Shown here in pieces: positions 12,653-23,370 of a stretch of 64,000 nucleotides of DNA. This DNA comes from Prostheceraeus crozeri (Eukaryota > Platyhelminthes > Polycladida > Euryleptidae). Where the stretch lies: NCBI GenBank assembly GCA_907163375.1, contig CAJQUW010000909.1, positions 310,001 through 374,000 of the forward strand. The letters run 5' to 3'. Under the pieces are notes generated by a model that saw only the letters and a list, made by a program, of their open reading frames with translations, was not told the DNA's origin and did not search any database. The number at the start of each line of letters is the position of its first letter. Within the stretch, counting starts at the first letter, position 1. The translations under genes were made by a program, and so were the position numbers.

Positions 12653-12745
12653 GGCCGTCAGAGTGACTTTTTATTAGTGTTAACTCTTCGTCCTGGAGAC
12701 TTAGGTTCAAATCTAGGTCGAGCGTAAATTGTGACTTTTAAAGTA
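12652..12745 (+). repeat. tRNA-like SINE head
   Basis: An A-box-like TGGCCGTCAGAGTG and a B-box-like TTAGGTTCAAATCTAGG stand about 50 bp apart. The block directly abuts the end of the 11902-12652 repeat. There is no convincing cloverleaf, so it is treated as a SINE-derived piece rather than a tRNA gene. Confidence 0.4.
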
Positions 12746-13279
12746 TGTGCACTATATGTCCTTGCATTCAGCACAAAAGAAAGAGATTGACATGAATATG
12801 AAAAATCGATCACATGGGCCAAGAAAGGTGTCAGCCTATAATGTGCTTCCGAGTATGAACAAAGTTTATATTCATTTTCATTTTGTGTCATTATTGTACT
12901 ATGCAGCATCATGAAAATGACTATAGCCGCCCTATTGACACTTATAAGTCAGTTTGAAATTTTGTTTCCTTTTGATATTACAAAACTCAACATTTTGTTC
13001 TATGAACAGTAGATATCAGAGTGAGAGTATTATGTGATAATGACATATTTGATGAAGGACGGCTCAATTAAGTGTACGTCACATAAATTTACTTAAACAA
13101 TCTCCTATCACTTAATTTAGTGCGACCTAAAACTGATTGAGCATTAATTAGTAGCCTAATGATTATTTAAGTTTTACTGAATAGGCTACCATTGTCGCAC
13201 GATGAGAAATTAAGCTGTGCCCAAAGTTTGTGTTATTCGTGCAATATGATTATGGGTTCAGAGTACTTAAGTTCAGAAT

Positions 13280-13325
13280 ACTCAATTTTGAAAGTGAGAA
13301 GTACTTCTCATTTTCAAAATTGAGT
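13280..13325. repeat. near-perfect 22-bp hairpin
   Basis: The arm ACTCAATTTTGAAAGTGAGA(AG) at 13280-13301 pairs with 13304-13325 at 21 of 22 positions around a 2-bp loop. Weaker symmetry continues outside the arms. It lies about 130 bp before the last receptor exon. Confidence 0.85.
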
Positions 13326-13457
13326 TTAATAAGCTACTAAGAGTATTGCAAATCAGGAAGATAAGTTGTTTACTAAAAGTACTTGAGAATTCAAACTACT
13401 CTTTCATGCTCGTATTCATGACAAATTACAATCTGCTATTATATCTTTTTTCAACAG

Positions 13458-13720
13458 AAGATCAACCTTGTCCTGACTCATCTGTGACCGTTCGTAGAGT
13501 ACAGTCCCAAGTCCTCCTTATGTTGGAGGAATATGAAGCCAGTCGAGGTCAGGCAAATTCTGGTCGAGTTGGTGCACTAGTGCTGCTTGTATCTTCAATG
13601 AAAAATATCTCCCGGTCGTCCTTGGCACAGCTGTGTTTTGGTGGACATTCTGAAGATGTTCTTAGTTGGGACCGCGTTATGCACGACTCTCTCCTGCCCC
13701 CTTTGTTTCCACCTTTTTGA
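13458..13720 (+). CDS. NR2E receptor, C-terminal ligand-binding domain exon
   Basis: After TTTTTTCAACAG the exon completes a Glu codon (G|AA) and reads EDQPCPDSS, then SQVLLMLEEYEASRGQ, VGALVLLVSSMKNISRSSL and AQLCFGGHSEDVL, before a TGA stop. It aligns with TLX/PNR helices 9-12 ('RFGKLLLLLPALRSIS..TIE..FF'). The usual Arg-Phe-Gly-Lys start of helix 10 is Arg-Val-Gly-Ala here. The C-terminus (WDRVMHDSLLPPLFPPF) replaces the usual activation helix, so AF-2 function is doubtful. With the three earlier exons about 311 residues are visible, and every intron is phase 1. Confidence 0.9.
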
Positions 13721-13943
13721 TGAATGTACAAACAAGCATGTGATGATCTCTTTTTCCTCTGCATTGTATCAACGTTGTGTTCGTCTCGATATCAATTCCT
13801 CATCAGAAATTGAAAGAGAACCAATAGATGAGGATCTTCTGAGCTCTGTGAAACAACGAGTGCAGACCTGAATTATATTTTCTTGTTTCTTCAGCATTTC
13901 TTCGAATTGAGTTATTGATGTACATGTAATTTTGAGAATTGCA

Positions 13944-13949
13944 ATTAAA
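13944..13949 (+). promoter_or_regulatory. candidate polyadenylation signal (ATTAAA) of the receptor gene
   Basis: ATTAAA lies 224 bp after the receptor stop codon. It is the nearest variant signal I noticed. Support is position only. Confidence 0.35.
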
Positions 13950-15140
13950 GCATGTAAATAGTAAAGAATTTTTAACAATTTTTTCAGTGAATTTTCATGA
14001 AAAGTTGGAATGCAGACCATGGAAGGAACCAGTCCAGATTTCACGGGCCTGGACCGGCTTTTGATATGCGTCATGCGATTATTTATTTACAATCATGCAT
14101 ACCGGATGATTTGTAAAAATTGTCAATTGTCGTATTCGTCGGTGCTTGATTTTCTTACATGATTAAAACCTCAACTGATAAGTAATAATATAGTAACACT
14201 TCGAAATATGTCATACTTTACTAGCATCAGAAACAACACTGAATAATCAAAATTCTACATTTCAATCCTGTACACATTAATTGCATGCATGTTTCTGAAA
14301 TTGAGTTGGCTATCACTGTATATGCGTTTGTTGAATGGTGCATGGTGGTGATGATGATGTCATATTCACACATTTTGCAATATGCTGAGATTGCAGGTGT
14401 CATATTCCTTTCTGATCCCACAACTGCGTGAAAGTGGAACTAGACGTGCTCCCCTCAGATCGAGGCACTGATGAAATAGCAACTGAATGAGATAATACTG
14501 CTATTTGATTAAGATTAAGTTTGGTTATTCCAGCTGGATCTAGCATACGTAAAAATAACCAACAATTTCCTACTAAATAAATTAGAAAAATCCTAAGTGA
14601 ATTAATAAGATAAGCATCCACACATATCATATGAAGTAGGCTTTACGCGTGATCACAACAAGCATGTGTGAACTTATCATTGTCTAACCGTGAAATTTGG
14701 CCGGGTTTTGGGCCGGCTAGATTGGGAACGTGCCAGTTCCATCTCTGAGAGTCGGAGTCCTAAACGTGACAGGACTCTGACCCCGGCTAATATCTTCTGA
14801 ATCGTGACTTGATCGCGAATAATTCCCCACTGCTTTTAAATTTAATTTGTGTTACATTAACTTCTTTTGCGATTTAGTCTCTCAATTACTACCTTCGGCA
14901 TTTTTTCCAAAGATTGTATCTTGATTTTCACAGTTTGTTGAAGAAAATTCTTTGTCAATAGGCAATTGACTCTTTGATTGCTACTTTCGCACTTCTACTT
15001 CATATTTCATCACAATTTTATGATGTATCACACATGGCACTGGTTATAATGACTAGGCCTAGCCCATAGAGTAGGGATGTATAAGTACGTAGAGTGTCGA
15101 CTCAAAAAGTATCTATATACAGTGAAAATTCTTATATCAA
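13950..15140. other. intergenic, no recognisable gene
   Basis: AT-rich spacer between the convergent receptor and peroxidase genes. A short G+C-richer block near 14690-14790 is unexplained. Confidence 0.35.
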
Positions 15141-15142
15141 AA

Positions 15143-15716
15143 GATTCAGTTTTCTGCGGAGATTACATTCCCGTGGTCCAAAAAATGAAGAGCACTTTTG
15201 AAAAAAGTCAAAATTTTGCCAATTTATATACTACCGAGATGACTCCTCTATGTAAGTATGCAACAAGTTGGATATCAAAAGGAATGAATATTTGCTAATA
15301 AGCATCCTAACCAAGCGGCAATTAAGCTAATTATCAAGGGAATTCATGATCCGTTTTATAATGGAAGTCTTCATGAAAAAGTCGACATCTTATTATGCCT
15401 TCTTGGCTGAAATTTCATATTTCTAATTCATGAAAGCAATAGCAGGTCATCAAGTTGCCAATTTAACAAATATTGCCTCTCCAAGGCTGTCATGACACGT
15501 ACAATCTGTAAAATAATATCATTTCCTTCTGCAATGCTATAATGATCAGTCAATTCCTTGTCAATTTCTTCAAAACTGCATAAAGTGCACATCTCACATT
15601 TGGAAACAATTCCGACTGTATCCCCTTTGAGTTCATTTAATGAAATCGAAAGTGTATATACATTGGGGATTTAGTAAATGCGGAGTTCCCACTCTGCCTA
15701 ACATATTTACTCTATG
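15143..15716 (+). repeat. unclassified dispersed repeat, copy 2 (about 570 bp)
   Basis: Direct copy of 11902-12652, starting at GATTCAGTTTTCTGCGGAGA and ending at TTACTCTATGATC. It is shorter by a segment of about 180 bp and lies outside the receptor gene. Identity by eye is roughly 75-80%, so the duplication or transposition is old. Confidence 0.85.
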
Positions 15717-17200
15717 ATCTAGCCTACTTTTCGTATCGAATTGAAAAATGCAACTAATGTTATATTTGTCATAATTAATTAAGTTCAATTATGCTGTTAG
15801 AGTATGTGCCACTATAGCTTAGGCCTACTTTCATTAGGGGCAACATGAAGATGGTTCTATATCTCGACGTAAATTTCGACATCTTGAGCACCACCATAAT
15901 TATTGCAGTCTTTACTTGATGAGTCATCGCATAGTTCACATGGACGTTCTTCAAATCGTAATCTATTTCTACAACATCAAATATAGTCAAAATCTAACTT
16001 TATAATGATTTTTCGTCTTTGATTTCAGCAAGATATTGTAGACTTGATTTCAAAATCAAGATCGGTTGCATTCTCAAACAGACATGCATGGCTCCAAGTA
16101 ATTCAGGCTATGACGCTGCTGATATCCACTTTCTCTGAAATAATGAGTTTTCGGTCTAGCAGTCTACAAGTACGAATTTCTATCAGCTGTCAACAGTTCA
16201 TTCATCCCATATTCATGCTAAATTGCTTCACTCGCCAGCTCCACTTTCTAATTCATTTGAAGCTGCTGAAGCAAGCAGTAAGACTAGTAACTTTTTCGAA
16301 TTAATGTAATACAATGTAAATTATACCTATCATACGTGAATAACAATTAATTAGAACAAATTCAGTATGTTGCAAAACATTGAATTCGTTATATTGTTAT
16401 TCAGAAAGATAGGTTGTCGATAAACACAAAAAATCCAATAAAATTTGAATATCATACTGACAGACTTACGGATTATGCACGCAATCAGAAAATTTGTTAA
16501 AGCTATGCAGCAAGTCAGCCCCCTTGTTTGAGCTATTTCTGACTTTTTTAGGACTGCACACTTTTCAACTCACATATAGAAACATTCAAGGTCTCGCCAC
16601 AATCAATTGAAACTACTCTTCAAGACTGACACATCCTAAGGATTCAAGCAGAATGATTTTACTATTGATTTTAGTGCGAAGTGGCTCTGAAATATTAAGA
16701 TGTAATAAAATAATTCTCAGTAAAATGATAAAATTTTGTGTGCTAAACCCTGGAGTACTCCATGGCTCAACTCATTTTGTTAGATGACTAGAAAATGATT
16801 TTGATTGATCATGGTGAGTCCCAGTATGCTATTGATGAGTTGAAAAGCGTGTGACAATTCGGAAACATGGCTTACTTGTTCAGCGATAACAAATTTTCTG
16901 ATGTCGTGTATAATAAAGGATCAGTAGCCTAACTTTTTCGGATTAAATTGTTGCAGTGTAAATTATACACGTTTGAATAGAGTTCAACATACTATTTTTT
17001 TAGAAATGTTATTGAATGAACTGCCGATACTATAAATATTTTTCTCCACTGGCTATCGAATGGCTATCTACTCGTCTATGAAGCCAAATTTCCAAAAACA
17101 GTGATGAATGAAATGAATTTTATTTTAACAAATTGTTTGTGAAAGCAACGATATGTCTATGTGTCTGCTTCTATTTTCATGACACTTCAAAGAAACTATT
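15717..17200. other. no recognisable gene
   Basis: Spacer up to the peroxidase stop codon. A TTTATT at 17118-17123 (AATAAA on the - strand), 78 bp past that stop, is the likely polyadenylation signal of the peroxidase gene. Nothing else was recognised. Confidence 0.4.
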
Positions 17201-17451
17201 TCAAGCCATTTTTTTGAGCTCATCCGCCCCAGGGAAATACCAATAAGTTCCTTTGACGTTTTTGGTGAGCCTCATGATATCATCACTATGACCATCTTCA
17301 CCTGCGCCTACCATCCGATCCAACATGTACTCGAAGTTAGCTGGGGATTCAGCATAAGCGATAAAGAAGAGACCAGATTCCCCACTCAAATTTCCGAATG
17401 GCTGAGATTGGCGAACAATCTCGAATTTTTTCTTCTGTTGGAAGGCATTTC
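17201..17451 (-). CDS. DyP-type peroxidase, C-terminal exon
   Basis: The - strand acceptor TTCACTATTCCAG is followed by GA (completing a Gly codon) and then NAFQQKKKFEIVRQSQPFGN, LSGESGLFFIAYAES, FEYMLDRMVG and GTYWYFPGADELKKMA, stop. This is the characteristic end of dye-decolourising peroxidases. The Arg in IVRQSQPFG is the conserved distal haem-pocket arginine, and GLFFIAY begins the last core strand. It joins the SHVARMTG exon at 19731 in phase 1. The product would oxidise substrates with H2O2 using bound haem; the natural substrate of animal DyPs is not known to me. Confidence 0.93.
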
Positions 17452-18599
17452 CTGGAATAGTGAAAATTTCGATTAGGACAAGATCATCTAAATTGTATGT
17501 ATTTACAAGCAGAATTTTAATTTATCAGAATTTTTTTCTTGTTGCGACACCTATCGTTATTTCCGGCCGTCAGTTAAAATGCAAAAATTGTTGACCAGCT
17601 TGAATTTTCATGGTATGAGACATTTGCACGCACGCCTGTAAATGGTCATCATAGTGAAGTTCTTTGATTGGTGGTGCAGGCATATTATATCAAAGCAAGT
17701 AAGTAAAAGAAGCATTTTCTTCAGCGAGTAGCAATATTCAAAGCAGTTGTCAGATCTGTCATTCATTAAGAAATCAAGCTTAAAGAAATTTGTGCCATTC
17801 TTGACAAAAGATGTTGTCATCATCCTTGCCATCAAATAGCATCATCAAAGCGATATTTTCTCTTTCTTTTGAGACTAGTGAATGCTCAATAGCATAGGTT
17901 TCTCTTGATTTGACAGCATTTTTGACTGTCAAAGAGATTCATTGAGATAAAGTAACTGCAAATTAGGAAAGAACAAAGCAAAAAGTTGAAATACATTTCT
18001 AAGTTCAGCAGCATTCCTCAATTCTCATTTTGCGGAGGACTCTGAGCAACTGCAATGACTCATAGAAAACCGAAGCTATGGAGGAAAGGTTTACTAAACC
18101 ACCTAAATCCATTCAAAAATCCTAGTAAATATCCTTCTGCACACTTAAATAATTTCAGGCAAGGAATGTAGCTGAGCATAATAACTATCACACTATAAAG
18201 AATATTGGATAGCAGGTATGGACAGCCTTCCATACCTGTTCCAAAAATGCATAACTTATTTGGACTTTAATTGACACAGCGCAGTCGACAACTACAACAT
18301 CATTTCAATCCTTAGGGGATAATGGTGCATTTCATCACAATTCGAACAGTTATGACAATATTCTATCCAATTCAATCGATGAAATTAATTCAAATGACTT
18401 CAAAAATATACAAACATAACTGACATTGAAAATATAAGATTTTGTGGTTTTTTTCTAAATCTGAAATTAAGGACATTTCTTGACGCTGGGAGGCTTGTAT
18501 CTGATTTAAAATGCTGTGACGGTTTAACGTCACTACTCCTCCCATACGACTGGCTTGTATGGTGCTGACATAGTCGGACTTTTTTTACCAAGAGCGTTG

Positions 18600-18720
18600 T
18601 GATTTCTTAGCCAGGAAGCCTTAACTGTCGACTTTCAATGACACCTTCGGGGCGCGACCTCTGGACCAAAAGATCGGTATGCCAAGCACTTAACCATTGT
18701 GCAACAGATACCACTATTAT
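18600..18720 (-). repeat. tRNA-like SINE fragment
   Basis: On the - strand, GTTGCACAATGGTTAAGTGC and TTGGCATACCGATCTTTTGG resemble the D-arm and anticodon arm of a tRNA, followed by a GTCCAGAGGTCGC block. The B box is poor, so this is a SINE-derived or decayed tRNA sequence. It lies in a peroxidase intron. Confidence 0.45.
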
Positions 18721-19730
18721 TCAACATGCAGGGTGTTTCAAAAGGCTTCATTAAATAATTAGCGAATTCTATGAAAATCTTTATATATTTCTACGGCATT
18801 GATTTAATGTTTACAGTACATTGAAACGTTTAATGTACTGTTCGTGAAATAAATTATGATAAACCACAGATATTTTACTTTACACATAAAAAATCCTCGT
18901 TAAAGATTTAATGCATTCGTCCCCAACGAGGACTCATACATTGAATATGCAACTCGTATTACATTGTGTAAGTAAAATATCAGTGCTTTGTCACACAGGA
19001 TCACAATATTGCACTTCCTGGTATTCAAGATACAAGTAGTGTAACATTACTTTATACTGTCGATAGTAGCACCATCAGTTCCGAACTAAAAACGTCACAG
19101 CATGATAAGTGAAGACAAATGTTGAGAGAACACATTTGCGTGTAAAAATGCTAATTATGAGAAGGTAAGCTATATTGCAAACTTCATATAATATTCCATT
19201 ATATAATATAATAATATTTTACTATGTGTAGCAGCTGAGCCTTCTTTCGCTAAGAATCTCAAAAAAAGAGTGGATTGGGAAAATTATTAACTATAACGAG
19301 GACTAGTGTAAAGAATAGCTAGAAATGCTGGTAACCAATTACTTTATGTCATAGATACATGTATATAGCACGGAACTTATGAATCAAGCCTTTAAGCGAG
19401 AATACAATTTTCAAAAAATGAATGGTCATCTATGAAATGCCACAGCCCGGCCATAAAGAATGAGAAAAGAGCAGTCAGTTAGAGTGATGGAACGGTGTTA
19501 AAAAGATCATGATTCGTGAAAATTAATCAAAAAAGGAGACAGAAGTCCACTGACACAAAATGCCTTTACTTGCATTACATCTGTCCAATTAATGCAACTT
19601 ATGTTTCGGGGGACAGTTCCCCTCATATGCACCTTGCTACGTGTCATCTCCAAATTATTCTAGACAAAAGGGCATTATGTGAAATAACAGAGCAATTCCA
19701 GCCAAATCTCATTGCTAGCAAGTTATTTAC

Positions 19731-19826
19731 CTCCAGTCATCCGTGCCACATGTGAAGTAATTGATTTTCGTGACTGTTCAGTACTGTCATTCCGTTGACG
19801 TCCGACCCAGTTCTCCATAGTGCGAT
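19731..19826 (-). CDS. DyP-type peroxidase, proximal-histidine exon
   Basis: This 96-bp exon lies between the acceptor TCATTTTCAG and the donor GTAAAT. With the split first codon (GAT) it reads DRTMENWVGRQRNDSTEQSR then KSITSHVARMTG. The His of SHVAR is the proximal haem ligand of the DyP family. Both ends are phase 1, matching the exons at 19889 and 17201. The intron before it is only 62 bp; the one after it is about 2.3 kb. Confidence 0.92.
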
Positions 19827-19888
19827 CTGAAAATGACAACCAGTCATGAAAAATATTCAACCTATAGAAAAGTGGGGAAAGAACGAAC

Positions 19889-19937
19889 CTTTTTCAGAGC
19901 TGATGACATGATGCTGGTGCAGCCACTTTTGAGTGAT
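19889..19937 (-). CDS. DyP-type peroxidase, 49-bp ITQKW exon
   Basis: After TTTGTATTCCAG it reads ITQKWLHQHHVISSEK, then G|GTTCGT. This matches the DyP segment following 'GGSY' (consensus like V.Q+W.H.L). The last G joins AT of the next exon to give Asp before RTMENW. The donor GTTCGT is weak, but the phase, the protein match and the 62-bp spacing to the next exon support it. The start is phase 0, whereas the exon at 35604 ends in phase 1, so at least one exon between them is missing. Confidence 0.85.
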
Positions 19938-21416
19938 CTGGAATACAAAGCGGTAGAAACTATATCAGAGTATTATACTATTGCACTCTACTGTGATCGA
20001 AACAAGAAAACATGGAGAACACAAGGAAACTAATAACTTCCTGCAAAGTGGAGAAAAGCTCTTACCACACAATGGTACCATATAAGGTGTAGTTCCGCCA
20101 AATTATACTTATAGTTTTAATTCGCTCAATCAATGAATTTGCAAAGTCGTCGCTAAAAATGCATTCATTGAGACGACTGTATGGATTGTCAGACGTATTT
20201 AAACGTAAAACTATACGAATACATTGGAATAATACGTACATCTGCTTCCCGAACAACAAAAGCATGATGAGAGAAAATCGGCGTAATTCAATGCCGATTA
20301 CTGAATGTAATCCTCTTTCGCTGTAGAGGAATATGAAATGGTTTGAAATTTGACTTCAGTTATCAAGGAATAAAGATTACGAATAAGATCAAGACAAACA
20401 TCGACCTTGCTATCAACCGATCAACTAACTTCTTGATTTTGCAAGTGGCTTATGTGATGAATCCGCTACTGACTAAAAGACGAACTTCCATTTTACCGGC
20501 AATTATCATACGATTGATTGTATTCTATTAAGTGTCAATCATGAAGATATGAGCACTACTACACTTGTTAACTTTGTACATGTTAACACAATTGGTACAA
20601 GGTTAGCCCATCCATAGTCCATGTATCTCAACCTTGAGTTCAGTGAACTTTACACGATTTGATTACGTTTTTGAACCATACAATTGATGTGTATTTAACT
20701 AGAGTAAAACAGCGCCGATGTGTATAGTTGGGTTTCTAGATAAATCAACAATTTCGCAAATTACATATGTAGGCCCTACCTTGTTTTTCGCATAATTTCT
20801 CAAGCTATTCAACTTGTGAAGATTCAGCACTGCTTCGTACAGTTTACGAAAATGAATTTAAAATTAGTCCGTTGTCAACAGGTGAAAAATCGTCAGAAAC
20901 GGTTTAGATGAATTTTCCACAGAGACTTTCTCTTCAGTTCACTATGCTGTTAAGTAGAAGTTAATGAAAGACAAACATGTATACACGCAAAATATGATGT
21001 GCCGGGTGTCCTGGATAGCCTAGCTCTAAAAATATCTGCATGAGTTTATAATGTAATTCAAAATTCCAAAGTCGTTAAAACTAAACAGCGAGACTGTTCA
21101 TAGTTTAATGAAGTTAGGGAATGATGATTCAACATGATGCCAAATTGTCTAATTGATTCGGAATTTTCCGACCGGAATGAATCCTGAATCCTTGGTCATT
21201 TTCTGCTCGAATCTTATTTCTAGATCTGCACATGACCCGAGCAGATCTGATAGGGCTTTTTAGAATGATCTACAGATCATGGAAGTATAGGAGGAATTTT
21301 CTTTAGTAGAACTAAGTAAAATATACCAAGCAAGGAACTGGGCCACGCATTAGTGACCCGAAATCTTCATTTTCCTTTATTCGAGTTGTCTTCACAATCA
21401 GTGGTATTTTATTTTA
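19938..21416. other. intron, no recognisable exon
   Basis: I searched the - strand here for the missing peroxidase exon (expected T-E-N-P then G-G-S-Y) without success. An open frame at 20062-20265 (-) contains SDNPYSRLNE but lacks the GGSY context. Confidence 0.35.
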
Positions 21417-22608
21417 CTGAATTTTCACCCCTAGCACAGCTATGAGCCATGATCGAAGCTAGGGGTTACTCAATGAAAAGTAACAAATTGTATTATTTTA
21501 AATAAATAAAATAAAAAAATAACAGATCTTCTAATCTGATTAAGCTGTCCCCATCAGAAACCTATTCGCACGCCTCTTGAAAGTATCAAGATTATATTGG
21601 TCAGGGAAAGTGGTCTGGGGAAGCTGATTCCAAAGCTGTGCCGTGCGAACAAAGAAGCTTTTCGAGCGACTCACAGTACGTGCGCGTTCTAAGCTCACAT
21701 TATAGCATGTGAGTGCATTAGCTCTGTGTGTGCTTCTGGAGAAGATCTTAGGTTTGGGTACGCACTCATTTACTGCAGAGCTGCTTCTACCGAAATAGTA
21801 CCTGTAGAAGAGACTGAGTGAAGCAACATCCCGTCTGACGGAGAGCGGCTGCAACTTGATAGCAAGTTTTTCACCCATGAGATTCTTGACACGTTTCTCA
21901 ACCCGTTCAAGGAGGTTAAGATGTGTTTGTGGGGCGCCTGCCCACAGATGACAACAATACTCCATCAGAGGACGAATAGTGGACTTGTAAAGATAGCAGA
22001 CAGTCTGTGGTGGAAGATAGCTGCTGGCACGATAGAGACTACCAATGAGTTGAGCTGCCTGCTTGCTAATGGATTGGATGTATGGTTTCCATGACAAGTT
22101 TTTCGTAACCGCCAATCCAAGGAAGGAGATGGAATCTTGTTCTCTGATCCTATTATTTGACATCTTAATGCTATGATGATCATCATCTCCTTCAAGTCGT
22201 GACTGCAGAATACTCTGAGTTTTGAAGGATTGAAGGAAACAAGCCAATTGGCGCCCCATTCTGAGACCCTGCGTAAGTCTTCATTAAGAACGTCGCATAA
22301 CTGCTGACGTTGCTGAGTGTTTTTAGCGAGTCGCTCATTGGAATTGAAAAGTGTTGTGTCATCTGCATATATCACCAATTTACTCACTAGGCAGTCTGGG
22401 AGGTCGTTGATGTACAGTAGAAAACGAGTGGGTCCCAAAATTGACCCTTGAGGAACTCCTGCATTGACTAACTTGGTGGAAGACTTTTGGCCATCTAAGA
22501 CGACAGATATCTGCCGGTCACTAAGGAAAGAAGCAAGAAGTTTGTGGAGTTGATCAGCAACTCCATAGGACTTTAGCTTCATAAGGAGTCCCTGATGCCA
22601 GATTTTAT
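21417..22608 (-). mobile_element. 5'-truncated LINE (jockey/CR1-like), copy 1
   Basis: This is a non-LTR retrotransposon fragment on the - strand holding the C-terminal half of the reverse transcriptase. In the upstream frame (21965-22720 contains it) are [10 protein letters not shown] and YADDTTLF; in the downstream frame (21540-22259) are [16 protein letters not shown] and [13 protein letters not shown] frameshift near 22205 (a T-run one base shorter than in the 47.5 kb copy) separates them. At 22608 the match to the other copy ends abruptly, which is a typical 5' truncation. The 3' end is marked by A-rich sequence at 21417 and 21485-21525. It is a dead copy inside a peroxidase intron. Confidence 0.9.
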
Positions 22609-22914
22609 CGAATATTTGGTCGCAATTATATATTTGCTGACTAATAACGGCTGAATACAAGTTACAGGCCAACTTCAGAACCAACGAAGAATAACCATGT
22701 GTAGCCCTCCTCGCGACCACAGAAAGAATTAGTTCTTTCAGAAAATAGTGTTAGATAATTCCCAATTCTGATACGCAACTTAACATACCGACAACAACCA
22801 CTATCAGCATTGGTCTGTAGAATCTAATGCAATTATCTTTCTTTTAACGAGAAGCTACCTCTCGATTTCAAATCTAACTATGTTATGATCAGACAAACAA
22901 AATTTGACTTTTTT

Positions 22915-23370
22915 TCTTAAAAATGTGCTACATTTGATACACATACATTTTTACCAAAATTGCAGATAATGGATGTACCGGAGTGTCTTGTTTATAATGA
23001 ATACAACAGTACAACAAACATTTATGAATGTCTTTCTTATTACAAAGAGGATGCGCAACTGGCTTTGAGGAGTCTGCACCTTCATCGAGCTCCATTCGTA
23101 CCTGAAGTGGCAAATGATATTCCGACCTGTATTCCTTTACAACAAAGGACTAATAAGCGCAAAAACCTACTTCCTTTTCGCCGTTGAACATTAATTAAAT
23201 GCCTTTCCAATCCCTTGGTGATTTGCAAGGTATAGGTTAAGCGGATAATTCACTGCAACTTCGCAGTTTTGCTATGAGACTATTATAGGCAACAAGTTGA
23301 GAATAACCTGAAAACGGATGCAGCCTGACCCAAACAAATGACCCGAATGCTACATACATACATGTACATC
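22915..23370 (-). repeat. unclassified coding-like repeat, copy 1
   Basis: Same family and orientation as 27170-27615. The shared - strand peptide is VR...D.GAD (here PLQVRMELDEGADSS), and DNA blocks TGATAC.CA.ATACATTT, AGTCTGCACC.TCATCG, TCCTTTACAACRAA, TTTCGCCGTT and TGACCCAAA occur in the same order. The frame is broken in this copy. No known domain was recognised. Confidence 0.7.

Noticed and set aside
13638-13871. second + strand frame (ending SSVKQRVQT) as an alternative receptor C-terminus
   Set aside because: It needs a frame change inside helix 10-12 with no splice site to provide it.
17201-19937. bacterial contamination or recent bacterial transfer as source of the peroxidase
   Set aside because: Exons are separated by GT-AG introns with consistent phases and spread over 24 kb of animal repeat DNA, so it is a host gene whatever its distant origin.
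20062-20265. - strand frame with SDNPYSRLNE as a peroxidase exon
   Set aside because: No Gly-Gly-Ser-Tyr follows and no splice arrangement joins it in phase to ITQKW.
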